Source: Paracoccaceae bacterium (lineage in GTDB: Bacteria > Pseudomonadota > Alphaproteobacteria > Rhodobacterales > Rhodobacteraceae). Taken from it: a stretch of DNA of 60,534 nt. The position numbers and the translations under genes are program-made. Under the pieces are notes generated by a model. It did not search any database. It was not told where the DNA came from and saw nothing but the letters and a program-made list of their open reading frames with translations. The DNA lies in assembly GCA_026989355.1 (NCBI GenBank), contig JALSJM010000006.1, positions 1 to 60,534 of the forward strand, written 5' to 3'. This document shows positions 42,896-52,347 of this stretch, in pieces; position 1 is the first letter of the stretch; the number at the start of each line of letters is the position of its first letter.

Positions 42896-45334
42896 ATGAA
42901 AGCCCGCATATTCCTTCTTTTCATGGCTGTTGCCATCGGGTCGGCAGTGTTTCTCACCCGGTTCGGAAGTTCCGAACAGAAGGCCGAGTCATATTTTCAG
43001 TCGGGTCTCAGGCTGCTTGAGGAAGGCGATGAAGAGCGGGCGATGGTTCAGTTCCGCAATGTCTTCGATCTGAATGGCCGCCATCGCGAGGCCCGTCTTG
43101 TCTATGCCGATCTGCTGCGCAAGCGGGGCGAACTGCCCAAGAGCTATGCCCAGTATCTGCGGCTGGTCGAGCAGTATCCCGATGATCTGGAGGGGCGCAC
43201 CGCGCTGGCCGAAATGGCCATTCAGGGCGGAGACTGGGAAGAGGCCGGGCGCCATGCCCGCCGGCTGAAGGATCTGACGCCCGATGATCTTCTGGTGCGG
43301 GCGATGAACGCGGTGCTCGATTATCGTCAGGCGGTTCGCGCCAGAGACGGGCAGGCCAGGGAAAGGATCGTTGCCGAGGCCCGGAGTATCCTGGAAGAGA
43401 ACCCCGAGATATCGATGGCGCGACGGGTGCTGATCGAGCACGCGCTCACCACCCAGAAACCGTTCGATGCGCTGGAGCAGCTTGATCTGGCGCTCAAGCA
43501 GGAACCCGAGGCGCTGGAACTGCATGAACTGAAGCTGCGCCTGCTGACCCTTTCCGGACAGGACGACAAGGTGGGCGAGCACCTGCGCACCATGGTTCAG
43601 GTGTTCCCCGACAACGAACGCGTGCAGTCTTCGCTGATTGCCTGGTATCTGCGCCGCAATGATGTGGAAGGGGCCGAAAACTTCATGCGCGGCATGATCG
43701 AAAGGGCCGGTGATGATCCCGCGATGCGCCTGGCCCTGGTTCAGTTGCTGCGTCGCACCCGCGGTTACGAGGCTGCCCGCGCCGAACTGGATGCGTTCAT
43801 CGCCGAAAACGATGCGGGGGCCGATCTTTACAAGGCGATGCGCGCGGTGCTCGATTTCGAATTCGGCGATGATCGCGGAAAGGCAATAGCCGAGCTTGAA
43901 CAGATCCTCGACAGTGCCGAATCCAATACCAGGATGCGCGATGTGCGGGTGATCCTGGCACGCATGCTCCAGTCTGCCGGTAATGAGGTGGGTGCGCGCG
44001 CCCAGGTCGAAAAGGTGCTGTCCGAGGATCCCACGCAGGTTGCAGCGCTGAAGATGCGCGCCGCCTGGCAGATCGAGGATGACAAGCCCGAGGACGCGAT
44101 ACTGACCCTGCGCAAGGCCCTGGACCAGACGCCGCGCGATCCCGAGATCCTGACGCTGATGGCCCGTGCGCATGATCGCAACGGCGATCGGCAACTGGCC
44201 GGTGAACGTCTGGCGCTGGCGCTCGAGGCATCCGGCAGCGCGCCCGATGAAGCATTGCGCTATGCCCGCTTCCTGGCCGAGGAGGGCCGCCTTGAGCCGG
44301 CCGAGAGCGTGCTGATTGATGCCCTGCGCCGAAAGCCGGTCCACCTTGATCTGCTGCTGTCGCTGTCCGACATCTATCTTCAGCAAAAAGACTGGGCGCG
44401 CGCCCGGGGCGTTATCCGCAGGCTGAACGAGATCGGCACGGATGCGTCGAGGGCTGCCGCCAACTCGGTCCAGGCCAGGCTGCTGCTGGCCCAGGGCAAA
44501 CCGGAGGACGGCATTGCCTTTGTGCAGGATCTGATCGAACGCGGTGATGCAGACGTGCGCGCCGGCGCGCTGGTAGTGCAGGCATATCTGCGGGAAGGCG
44601 ATATCGAAAAGGCTGCGGCCTATGCCGATGAGCTTCTGGAAAAGGAGCCGGAGGATCCGGCCCTGCGGATGCTGCGTGCCGGAGTTTACATGGCCGAGAA
44701 CAGGATGGATGAGGCTGAAGCGATCTATCGCGCGCTGATCGCGGAAACACCCCAGAGCGATCTGCCGGTGCAGGCGCTTTACACGCTGCTGCGCAGCACC
44801 GACCGTGATGACGAAGCCTTTGCCGTGCTTGACAAGGGGCTTGAAAATGCGCCCCTGTCGCCCACGCTGAACTGGATCAAGGCCGGGCAGCTTGAGGCGG
44901 CCGGTGATATCGATGGCGCAATTGCCATCTATGAAAGGCTTTATGAGCAGAACAATGACGATCTGGTTGTCGCCAACAACCTGGCCAGCCTGATCGTGGC
45001 CAGTCGGAACGATGCCGAAAGCCTGGAGCGCGCCTATGCCATTGCCAAGCGCCTGCGCGAAAGCAAGGTGCCTGCCTTTCAGGATACCTATGGCTGGCTT
45101 CTTTATCGCCGCGGTCAGGTGCAGGATGCGCTTGCGTTTCTGGCGGCGGCGGCCCGGGGGCTGCCCGAGGATCCGCAGGTGCAGCTGCATCTGGGGCTGG
45201 CCTATGCCGCCCTGAACGATGCCGCGCGGGCGCGCGAGGCCCTTGAACGCGGACTGGCGCTGGCCGGCGATTCCCTTGATCTGCCGGTTGTGGAGGAGGC
45301 CCGCAAGGCACTTGAAGCCCTGCCCGGAGAATGA
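42896..45334 (+). CDS. Large TPR protein of the exosortase EPS system (PrsT-like)
   Basis: An 812-residue protein starting at the ATG at 42896 (AAGG upstream). The N-terminal hydrophobic helix (FLLFMAVAIGSAVFLTRF) anchors it to or exports it across the inner membrane. From about residue 30 to the end it is built of tetratricopeptide repeats, for example SYFQSGLRLLEEGDEERAMVQ and LHLGLAYAALNDAARAREAL, giving roughly twenty helical pairs. Its size and position match the TPR protein of PEP-CTERM/exosortase loci, expected to be a periplasmic scaffold linking the export apparatus. There is no lipobox Cys, unlike many PrsT proteins. The 172 bases before it hold no gene. Confidence 0.82.
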   Translation: MKARIFLLFMAVAIGSAVFLTRFGSSEQKAESYFQSGLRLLEEGDEERAMVQFRNVFDLNGRHREARLVYADLLRKRGELPKSYAQYLRLVEQYPDDLEGRTALAEMAIQGGDWEEAGRHARRLKDLTPDDLLVRAMNAVLDYRQAVRARDGQARERIVAEARSILEENPEISMARRVLIEHALTTQKPFDALEQLDLALKQEPEALELHELKLRLLTLSGQDDKVGEHLRTMVQVFPDNERVQSSLIAWYLRRNDVEGAENFMRGMIERAGDDPAMRLALVQLLRRTRGYEAARAELDAFIAENDAGADLYKAMRAVLDFEFGDDRGKAIAELEQILDSAESNTRMRDVRVILARMLQSAGNEVGARAQVEKVLSEDPTQVAALKMRAAWQIEDDKPEDAILTLRKALDQTPRDPEILTLMARAHDRNGDRQLAGERLALALEASGSAPDEALRYARFLAEEGRLEPAESVLIDALRRKPVHLDLLLSLSDIYLQQKDWARARGVIRRLNEIGTDASRAAANSVQARLLLAQGKPEDGIAFVQDLIERGDADVRAGALVVQAYLREGDIEKAAAYADELLEKEPEDPALRMLRAGVYMAENRMDEAEAIYRALIAETPQSDLPVQALYTLLRSTDRDDEAFAVLDKGLENAPLSPTLNWIKAGQLEAAGDIDGAIAIYERLYEQNNDDLVVANNLASLIVASRNDAESLERAYAIAKRLRESKVPAFQDTYGWLLYRRGQVQDALAFLAAAARGLPEDPQVQLHLGLAYAALNDAARAREALERGLALAGDSLDLPVVEEARKALEALPGE

Positions 45335-45453
45335 AGGAAAAAAGCAGAACACGGTGTTCACGCCTGTGTGCTTCGCAAGCCACGCCGGGAGTGCTATGAA
45401 AAACAACAGAACCATGGCTGTGCTGAGCAGCCCATCTTGACGAGGAAGTAACG

Positions 45454-46050
45454 ATGCGACTGATCCTGGCTTTTTTCGCGGCCCTGATGCTGGCACCGGC
45501 CGCCCTTGCCCAAGGCACCTACAAGGTGAAACCCGGCGATGTGCTTCAGATCGAAGTTCTGGAAGATGCCACGCTCAACCGGAGCGCCCTGGTGCTGCCC
45601 GATGGGAGGATCTCGTTCCCGCTGGCGGGATCGGTGCAGGCGGCCGGCCTTACCGTGGATCAGATCCGCGACAACCTGGCCAACCGTCTGGCCGGGAATT
45701 TTGCCACCACGCCCAATGTCTATGTTTCGGTCAATTCGGTGGCCAAGCGCACCGGCGGTGGTGCGGCGCGCACCATTTCGGTTTATGCGCTCGGCGAAGT
45801 GGCCAGCCCCGGCGAACAGAAGGTGAAGCGGGGCACGACGCTTCTGCAGTTTCTGTCGCAGACCGGCGGTTTCACGAAATTCGCCGCCACCAAGCGGGTG
45901 CAGGTGCGTCGGCGTGATCCGGGCACCGGCAAGGAGCATGTGTTCAGGTTCAATTACGACGCGGTCGAGAAGGGCCTTGGCCATGGTTTCGGTCCGCTCA
46001 AGGATGGCGATGTGATCGTGGTGCCGCAACGCCGCCTGTTCGAGTGGTAG
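45454..46050 (+). CDS. Polysaccharide export protein, OPX family (short, Wza-like)
   Basis: A 198-residue exported protein with GAGGAAG as ribosome-binding site. The signal peptide (LILAFFAALMLAPAALA) ends in AQG with no lipobox Cys. The Poly_export domain follows (YKVKPGDVLQIEVLED, then VLPDGRISFPLAG), next a SLBB-type segment (SVYALGEVASPGEQKV, LLQFLSQTGGF). The C-terminal motif is DGDVIVVPQRRLFEW. It has no room for the C-terminal outer-membrane helix of E. coli Wza (about 380 residues), so it cannot make an outer-membrane pore by itself. The adjacent beta-barrel is the likely partner. Confidence 0.9.
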   Translation: MRLILAFFAALMLAPAALAQGTYKVKPGDVLQIEVLEDATLNRSALVLPDGRISFPLAGSVQAAGLTVDQIRDNLANRLAGNFATTPNVYVSVNSVAKRTGGGAARTISVYALGEVASPGEQKVKRGTTLLQFLSQTGGFTKFAATKRVQVRRRDPGTGKEHVFRFNYDAVEKGLGHGFGPLKDGDVIVVPQRRLFEW

Positions 46051-46063
46051 GGAGCGCGGCAGG

Positions 46064-47500
46064 GTGGCAAAGAGATCGGCATCAGGCGTCGGCGGCCGGG
46101 TGCGGCCTGCAGCGGCGTTGCTTCTGGCCGGGCTGGTTGCGTTGCCGGCTGGCAACGCAACCGCGCAGGAAGCCCCGGCCGGGCTGCGTCTGACTCTTGA
46201 TCTGGATCAGCGCCTTGAGGCCGATACCAATCCGGGCCTTGCCGCCTCAAGCCCCGGAACCGGCCTGCTTGCCACCACCGGGCTTTCCTTCGGGCTGGAA
46301 AGCCGTACCCGGACACAAAGCCTGAGCCTTGGCCTTTCAAGCAGGTTGCGGCTGCGGAACGATTCCGATGGGAATGATGCAGGCGCCAGCATCGACGATC
46401 CGCGGCTGCGCTTTTCCTATACGCTTGATGCGGCGCGCGCCCGGCTGACCCTGCGCGGGAACTACCGCAAGTCGGACATCGCCTTCCTGCGCCCCGAGAG
46501 CGATTTCCTGGGCCCTGGCGGGGTTCTCATGCTGCCCGCCGATCTGGCCGATCTCTATGGCAGCGGCGACCGGCTGAGCTGGGGTATGCAGGGCACGCTG
46601 GAACTTGGCCGCGATGCGCCGCTGGGGTTGATCCTGCGTGGCAGTCACGATGTTCTTGATTACAGCGCCACTACCGCGCCCGATCTGTTCGACACCACCC
46701 GCACCAGGCTGGGCGGCACCCTGCGCATGCGGCTGTCGCCGGTAACCGAGGGGCGGCTCGTTTTTGATTACAATACCTATGAGGCCAGGGACGCCGAACT
46801 GACCGACCGGATCACCACGCTCTATTCCTTCGGTATCAGTCACGATCTTTCCAGGGCCATGTCGCTTGAAGTTTCGCTTGGCTACAGCCGGAGCGAAACC
46901 GACAAGACGATCGGCGGGGTGCGTGGCACACGCACCGAAGACGGAATCACCGGCGGCCTGGAACTGACGCTGGCACGGCCCAACGGCACGGCCAGCATCG
47001 GAATCGATCATACCGTCAACCATAACGGAGAGCGCACCGAATTTACCCTGGCGCGCAGCATCGATCTGCCTGCCGGCCAGGCTTCGGCCAGCATCGGCGC
47101 TTCAACGGGCAACAATGGCCGCACCCATCTGATCGGTGCGCTCGACTGGCAGAACGAATTGCCCCGGGGCATTCTGACAGTGGGCCTGTCGCGTGCGATC
47201 ACGCCGGGCACCGACGATGACGACGAACTGCAGACCCGCCTGCGCATTTCCTATACGCAGGAACTCGGCCCGGTTTCGAACCTGGCGCTGACGGCCACGC
47301 ATGTGGTGAGCGATGAATTCCTGGCTGCGACCAAGGTGCAGAATACCGCGCTTGGTATCAGCTACAATCACAGCCTTGACCGCAACTGGACCATGACCAC
47401 CGGCTACACCTGGCGCCGCCGTGCCGAAACCGGCCAGGCAAGCGCCACCGGCCACACGGTTTTCGTTTCGGTCGGGCGCAGATTTTCGATCCGGCCATGA
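46064..47500 (+). CDS. Outer-membrane beta-barrel protein of the EPS/exosortase system
   Basis: A 478-residue protein starting with GTG, 13 bases after the OPX stop. A signal peptide (PAAALLLAGLVALPAGNATAQ) precedes a body of alternating amphipathic strands ending in Tyr, Phe or Leu, with short turns, for example LSLGLSSRLRLRND, LRFSYTLDAARARLTLRGNY and LEVSLGYSRSETD. The last strand VFVSVGRRFSIRP ends in a basic-Pro tail instead of the usual terminal Phe, which is slightly unusual. Barrel proteins in this slot of exosortase EPS loci are thought to provide the outer-membrane channel for OPX proteins lacking their own pore segment. Confidence 0.8.
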   Translation: MAKRSASGVGGRVRPAAALLLAGLVALPAGNATAQEAPAGLRLTLDLDQRLEADTNPGLAASSPGTGLLATTGLSFGLESRTRTQSLSLGLSSRLRLRNDSDGNDAGASIDDPRLRFSYTLDAARARLTLRGNYRKSDIAFLRPESDFLGPGGVLMLPADLADLYGSGDRLSWGMQGTLELGRDAPLGLILRGSHDVLDYSATTAPDLFDTTRTRLGGTLRMRLSPVTEGRLVFDYNTYEARDAELTDRITTLYSFGISHDLSRAMSLEVSLGYSRSETDKTIGGVRGTRTEDGITGGLELTLARPNGTASIGIDHTVNHNGERTEFTLARSIDLPAGQASASIGASTGNNGRTHLIGALDWQNELPRGILTVGLSRAITPGTDDDDELQTRLRISYTQELGPVSNLALTATHVVSDEFLAATKVQNTALGISYNHSLDRNWTMTTGYTWRRRAETGQASATGHTVFVSVGRRFSIRP

Positions 47501-47526
47501 GGCCGGCAATGAAACGGCGGCAGGCC

Positions 47527-47548
47527 GCATGCCCTTTCGCGGGCATGC
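47527..47548. repeat. Hairpin in the gap before the exosortase gene
   Basis: An 8-bp perfect inverted repeat GCATGCCC / GGGCATGC with a six-base loop (TTTCGC). No T-run follows, so it is not a clear terminator. It may attenuate or protect the message between the barrel and exosortase genes. Confidence 0.5.
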
Positions 47549-47627
47549 CATCCGGCCGCTTCCGTATGCCCTTCGCGGCACCGGTCTGCACGATCGGGGC
47601 CGGCGGGCTGTCATGAAAGGGTGATTC

Positions 47628-49229
47628 ATGCCGACCGGCGCCATTGATGCAAAATCCACCCCCCTGTCGCGCGAGACAAACCTGACGGGGTTGTTCTGGT
47701 TCGTGCTGCTGGTGCTCGGGCCGTTACCGGTGTTCTGGAGCGGCATCACCATGCTGCTGCAGGCATGGTCAACGCCCGAATACAGTCAGGGGCCGATCAT
47801 CCCGCTGATCTCGCTCTATCTGTTCCTGCGCGAACTGCGCCGCGACCGCACCCTGCCGCCGCCCGCGCGGCGAAACCGCTGGCCCGGTGTGGCGCTGATC
47901 CTGCTGGCGCTGGCCGTCGCCGTATTCGGCAACATGGTGCATATCGCCGATGTGGTGGCCTATGCGATCATCCTGTGGGTGGGGGGGATCGTGCTGGTGG
48001 TCATGGGCTGGGAGCGCGGCCGGCGCCACTGGGCCCCGGTCCTGCACCTGATCTTCATGCTGCCCCTGCCGCAATTCGTGTTCTGGAAGATGACGATCTT
48101 CCTGCAGCTGGTATCGTCGGAACTGGGGGTGTGGTTCCTCAAGCTGTTCGGTGTGCCGGTTTATCTGGAAGGCAATGTGATCGATCTCGGCGTTTACAAG
48201 CTGCAGGTGGCCGAGGCCTGTTCGGGCCTGCGCTATCTGTTCCCGATCCTCAGCTTTTCCTATCTCTTCGCGATTCTCTATCGCGGTCCGATGTGGCACA
48301 AGGCGGTGCTGCTTCTGGCAGCCGCACCGCTTACGGTGCTGATGAATTCATTCCGGATTGCGGTGATCGGCGTGCTTGTCAACAAATACGGCATCGATCA
48401 GGCCGAAGGCTTTCTGCATTTCTTCCAGGGTTGGGTGATCTTTCTGGCCTGTATCGTGATCCTGTTCCTGATGGCGGCTCTGCTTCAGGGCATGACGGCC
48501 AATCCCAAGCCGATTGCCGAAACCATCGATCTCGATTTCGAAGGCTTTGGCGGGGAATTCACGCGGCTTTCGCGTATCGTTCCCTCGGCCGGGCTGATCG
48601 CGGGTGCGGTCCTGTCGCTGGCGATCGGTGCGGCTTTCGCCCTGACTCCCGAACGGCTGGCCATAAAGGTCGAGCGTGACGGCTTTACCCTTTTCCCGCA
48701 GCGAATCGGTGGCTGGAGCGGCTATAACACCCTGCTTGAGCCCGACGTTGAACGGGTGCTCGGAGCCGACGACTATATCAACGCCACCTACCGCAACCCC
48801 GACGAGGCGGGCTATGTCAATTTCTTCGCCGCCTTCTATGAAAAGCAGACGGAAGGTTCGGGCATCCACTCGCCCGAGGTCTGCCTGCCGGTGGGCGGCT
48901 GGGAGGTGTTCAGCCTGGAGCCTTACGAGGTGGACATGACGGGCACCGGATTCGGCAGGTTCCGGGTCAATCGTTCGATAATCCAGAAGGGGCTTTCGAA
49001 ACAGCTGGTCTATTACTGGTTCGAACAGCGCGGCCGGCGCCTGACCAACGATTACCATGCCAAGGCGGTGGTGGTCTATGACAGCCTTGTACGCGGGCGC
49101 ACCGATGGTGCGCTGGTGCGTTTCGTTACCCCGATCCGTGAAGGCGAAAGCGAAGCCGAGGCCGATGCTCGCCTGCAGCGCTTCATGCGCCCGGTGCTCG
49201 AACGCCTGCCGCGCTTTATTCCCGAATAG
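47628..49229 (+). CDS. xrtD: Exosortase fused to an EpsI domain, VPLPA-CTERM type
   Basis: A 533-residue membrane protease/transpeptidase-like enzyme, GAAAGGGTG upstream. Residues 1-290 hold eight or so membrane helices. The catalytic Cys is 198 in [15 protein letters not shown], Arg is 243 in [10 protein letters not shown] and His is 264 in GFLHFFQGW, all expected for exosortases. From about 320 to 533 there is an EpsI-type periplasmic domain with [17 protein letters not shown]. The fused form is typical of the VPLPA-specific exosortase. Its likely substrates are the sorted proteins at 15728 and 37062 and others elsewhere. It ends the EPS operon, consistent with coupling of protein sorting to EPS. 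Confidence 0.9.
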   Translation: MPTGAIDAKSTPLSRETNLTGLFWFVLLVLGPLPVFWSGITMLLQAWSTPEYSQGPIIPLISLYLFLRELRRDRTLPPPARRNRWPGVALILLALAVAVFGNMVHIADVVAYAIILWVGGIVLVVMGWERGRRHWAPVLHLIFMLPLPQFVFWKMTIFLQLVSSELGVWFLKLFGVPVYLEGNVIDLGVYKLQVAEACSGLRYLFPILSFSYLFAILYRGPMWHKAVLLLAAAPLTVLMNSFRIAVIGVLVNKYGIDQAEGFLHFFQGWVIFLACIVILFLMAALLQGMTANPKPIAETIDLDFEGFGGEFTRLSRIVPSAGLIAGAVLSLAIGAAFALTPERLAIKVERDGFTLFPQRIGGWSGYNTLLEPDVERVLGADDYINATYRNPDEAGYVNFFAAFYEKQTEGSGIHSPEVCLPVGGWEVFSLEPYEVDMTGTGFGRFRVNRSIIQKGLSKQLVYYWFEQRGRRLTNDYHAKAVVVYDSLVRGRTDGALVRFVTPIREGESEAEADARLQRFMRPVLERLPRFIPE

Positions 49230-49307
49230 GGAACGGACGGCAAAAAGGCGCTTTCCGTCGTGCCCGGCCCTTGCGCCCGATGCCTGCCAGAAGGCAATGA
49301 TGGCTTC

Positions 49308-50024
49308 ATGGACGCTTCTCGCCGCACCCCTTCGCTTCCTGCGCGCCTGCCGCGGATATCACGCAGCGGATCCTGGCTTCTGTGGGGGCTGATCGGGCTG
49401 AACATGGCGGTGGAACTGGTTCTCATGGCTGCCGATAACGGAATCGTCGGTTCGCCGCGCTGGCGGGCACAGGCCTATTACCATGCCGCCTTCTGGGCCG
49501 GACTGCTGCATGACTGGCGGCCCAATTATGCGGTTCAGCCGTGGCTGATGTTCCTGACCTACGGCTTTCTGCATGCGGGTTTCTGGCACATGGCTACCAA
49601 CATGCTGGCGCTCTGGTCGCTTGGCGGCATGGTGATCCGCCTGTGGGGCGTGCGGGACTTTGTGCTGATCTATTTCGCCGCGATGTTCGGTGGCGGGCTC
49701 TGCTTCGGGCTGTTGTCCGATGGCGTTCGTCCGATGGTGGGGGCGTCGGGGGCCATTTTCGGATTGATCGGTGCCTGGCAATACCGCGACTGGCACCTGC
49801 GCCGGCACAGGGGCCAGCCGCTGTTGCGGCTTTTGTGGGGGCTGTTCGTGTTCTTTCTGCTCAACCTGGTGCTGTGGTTCGTGCTTGGCGGGCAGCTTGC
49901 CTGGGAAACGCATCTTGGCGGTTTCGTGGCCGGCTGGCTTGCAGCGGCACTTCTGATGCGCTTTCGCGGGCCTGATCCGGAGACGGGGCAGGCAGGGAGA
50001 GGGGCTGGCGATGCGGCCGGCTAG
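49308..50024 (+). CDS. Rhomboid-family intramembrane serine protease
   Basis: A 238-residue polytopic protein with six to seven helices. YGFLHAGFWHMATNMLALWS is the conserved His-rich loop and helix 2, GASGAIFGLIGAW holds the catalytic Ser, and ETHLGGFVAGWLAA holds the catalytic His. So both residues of the dyad are present and the enzyme should be active. The ATG at 49308 fits the cytoplasmic N-tail; a GTG at 49260 would lengthen it without obvious benefit. It follows the exosortase gene by 78 bases, possibly in the same transcript, and its stop overlaps the tail of the convergent glycosyltransferase gene by four bases. Confidence 0.88.
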   Translation: MDASRRTPSLPARLPRISRSGSWLLWGLIGLNMAVELVLMAADNGIVGSPRWRAQAYYHAAFWAGLLHDWRPNYAVQPWLMFLTYGFLHAGFWHMATNMLALWSLGGMVIRLWGVRDFVLIYFAAMFGGGLCFGLLSDGVRPMVGASGAIFGLIGAWQYRDWHLRRHRGQPLLRLLWGLFVFFLLNLVLWFVLGGQLAWETHLGGFVAGWLAAALLMRFRGPDPETGQAGRGAGDAAG

Positions 50025-50974
50025 CTTCGGTCAAGCATGTCGTGGCGTGCGAGCAGCAGCCGGTAACCCGTCTGTCCGAGCCCCGCGGCAATCGCCGCCT
50101 TCAGCCAGCCCAGAAGCGGCAGCGGATGCATCCGTGCGGATTTTCCCAGCATGTGCAGTGCGGTGGTGCGATCATCTTGCGAAAGCTCCCGGGCCAGCAG
50201 GAAACATGCGCCGCTGAGGCGGCGCGATACCAGCCGTTCCTGATCGCGCGTCAGCGGCCGGGCAAGCAGTTTTTCAAGGAAATGCACGTGCATTTTCTGG
50301 GCATAACTGCCTTTCGTGCGTCTGAGCGATGTCACGGCCTGCCTGTCGCCCGGCAGGCGGCGGATTTCGGCCAGCATGTCGCCGGTTACCAGAAATGGTC
50401 CCTTCAGAGCCAGCTGGCAGAAGAAGGCGGTATCCGAGAGCATCCGCATGGTTTCGTCAAACCTCCCGGCGGCAGCAAAGGCCGTGCGCCGGATGGCGGC
50501 TCCCTGCAGGGTCATGCCCGAGATCACCAGCGGAAGGGGATCGCTCACACGTTCGGCCCGCCCCGCCGGGAATGTGATCCCCTTTATGGCGAAAAGGCTT
50601 TCATCGTGATTTTCACCGGTATAGCGCACGTTGCCGAGATGCGCCACGATATCGGGTTGTGCGGTGTCCAGATCGCGCTCCAGCACCGCCAGGCGATTGG
50701 GCGGCCACAGATCGTCGGAATCAAGGAAGGTCAGCCAGTCGCCCGAGGAAAGCGCGATGCCACGGTTGCGTGCCGCCGCCACGCCGGTATTTTCCTGGCG
50801 CTTCAGGATGATGCGGTTGCCATAGGGGGCCAGCGCCGCGGCCAGATCGCCGGGCGATCCGTCATCGACGACGATGATCTCGTCGGCCGGGCGGCTTTGT
50901 GCAAGGATCGAATCCAGAGCCTCGCGGATCTGCATTTCCCGCCCGTATGTGGGGAGGATGACGGAAATCCGCAT
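50021..50974 (-). CDS. Glycosyltransferase family 2
   Basis: A 317-residue GT-A enzyme: RISVILPTYGREMQIREALD starts the domain, EIIVVDDGSPGDLAAAL and AAARNRGIALSSGDWLTFLD followed by SDD give donor and metal binding. A C-terminal helix-rich tail of about 100 residues follows, with no clear membrane segment. It lies 23 bases downstream of the leftward GT4 gene, so the two probably share a transcript. Confidence 0.87.
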   Translation of the reverse strand: MRISVILPTYGREMQIREALDSILAQSRPADEIIVVDDGSPGDLAAALAPYGNRIILKRQENTGVAAARNRGIALSSGDWLTFLDSDDLWPPNRLAVLERDLDTAQPDIVAHLGNVRYTGENHDESLFAIKGITFPAGRAERVSDPLPLVISGMTLQGAAIRRTAFAAAGRFDETMRMLSDTAFFCQLALKGPFLVTGDMLAEIRRLPGDRQAVTSLRRTKGSYAQKMHVHFLEKLLARPLTRDQERLVSRRLSGACFLLARELSQDDRTTALHMLGKSARMHPLPLLGWLKAAIAAGLGQTGYRLLLARHDMLDRS

Positions 50975-50997
50975 GGCTTATCGGATCTTGCGCGGGA

Positions 50998-52221
50998 TCA
51001 TGTCTTGCGCCCCCGTGCAAATATCCGCTCGTAGGCGGCCAGAAGCTGCGGCACCGAGTGATCCCAGCTGAGGTGCTCAAGAACGCGCCCGCGTCCGAGC
51101 CGGCCCATGCGCCGGCCCTCTTCGGGGTTGTCGATCAGCCAGGCGACTTTCGCGGCGAAATCGCGCGGATCGTTGGCCCGGGCGTAAAGCGAGGCTTCCC
51201 CGGCCGAAGCACGCCCTTCCTTCAGATCAAACTGCACCACGGGCTTTTCCAGCGTCATGTATTCCATCACCTTGTTCATCGTGGAAATGTCGTTCATCGG
51301 GTTTTTCGGATCCGGGCTCACCCCGATGTCGCAGCTGTTGAGCACCCTGAGCAGATCGTCGCCATAAAGCGCGCCGGTAAAGGTAAAGTAGGATTCGAGG
51401 CCCCGCCGGGCCACATCGCGCCTTACTTCGTCGAGATGCGGCCCGAAGCCGACGATGGCAAGGTGGACATCGGCCTTGCCCAGTTCGTTGATCAGGATGT
51501 CGGCGGCCTCCACCAGAAGGTCCATGCCTTCCTGCTGGCCGATCACCCCCACATAACCCAGGATCGTGCCCGCCTTCGCCCGCCACTCGGGATCGGGCGG
51601 ACGCGGTTCGAATTTTTCGATGCGTGGGGCTGAGCGCACCACGAACACATCCTCGGGGCGCATCCGCCCGCGGCGGATGGCGATTTCGCGGAAACTTTCG
51701 TTGGTGGCAATAGAGACATGGGCCGAAGCGAAGGTCATTCGTTCCCAGATGCGCATGATCGTGTAAAGCAGGCCCTTCCTGCCGAATTTCGCTTCGAACA
51801 GCTCGGGGCAGACATCGTGATGATCGAACAGATAGCGCACTCCGGCCAGTCGCCACCTGAGCGCCAGAAGGAAGATCAGATCGGGGGGGTTGCAGCCATG
51901 GATCACGTCGAATCCCCGTTCGCGCCGGATGCGGCGTGCCAGGCGAAACCAGTGCCACATGGCCTGCCCCCATTCGCGGGCATAGGCCAGGGCGCCGGAA
52001 TGGGCCTCGGGGGGCTCGGGATGGCGATAGATGTGAACGCCGTCGATTTCCTCGTAAGGCTTGTTCCAGCCTCGTCCCATGGGGCTGATCACGCTTACCT
52101 GATAACCCGCATCGCGCAGCGTGGTTGCTTCGAGCCATACACGCCTGTCCAGAGGAACCGGCAGGTTTTCCACAACAATCAGCACCCGGCGCGCATCGGC
52201 TTGCACCATTACGTCCCTCAT
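50998..52221 (-). CDS. Glycosyltransferase family 4
   Basis: A 407-residue GT-B enzyme. The start at 52221 is supported by AAGG seven bases upstream, with the domain opening RRVLIVVENLPVPLDRRVWL after a short leader. An alternative ATG four codons on (52209) exists. IHGCNPPDLIFLLALRW, FDHHDVCPELFEAKFG and the donor side GTILGYVGVIGQQEGMDLLV, GVSPDPKNPMNDISTMNKV and MEYMTLEKPVVQFD are typical of the WbuB/FslE-like GT4 group that act on lipid-linked amino sugars. It is divergent from the phosphatase gene. Confidence 0.87.
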   Translation of the reverse strand: MRDVMVQADARRVLIVVENLPVPLDRRVWLEATTLRDAGYQVSVISPMGRGWNKPYEEIDGVHIYRHPEPPEAHSGALAYAREWGQAMWHWFRLARRIRRERGFDVIHGCNPPDLIFLLALRWRLAGVRYLFDHHDVCPELFEAKFGRKGLLYTIMRIWERMTFASAHVSIATNESFREIAIRRGRMRPEDVFVVRSAPRIEKFEPRPPDPEWRAKAGTILGYVGVIGQQEGMDLLVEAADILINELGKADVHLAIVGFGPHLDEVRRDVARRGLESYFTFTGALYGDDLLRVLNSCDIGVSPDPKNPMNDISTMNKVMEYMTLEKPVVQFDLKEGRASAGEASLYARANDPRDFAAKVAWLIDNPEEGRRMGRLGRGRVLEHLSWDHSVPQLLAAYERIFARGRKT

Positions 52222-52347
52222 CGTTACACCTTGCCCCCGGCCGGGCATAACGTCTGGATGGCGCACTGGCAAAGAAAAAACCACCCGTTTACCGCGGATG
52301 CGGGAAATCCTTGCGAAATCCGCGGAAAACAAGCAGGCATGGGGGTG

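Noticed and set aside
42989-45496. An 835-codon open frame on the minus strand
   Set aside because: Antisense of the TPR-protein gene, which has clear repeats, a start with a ribosome-binding site and fits the operon.
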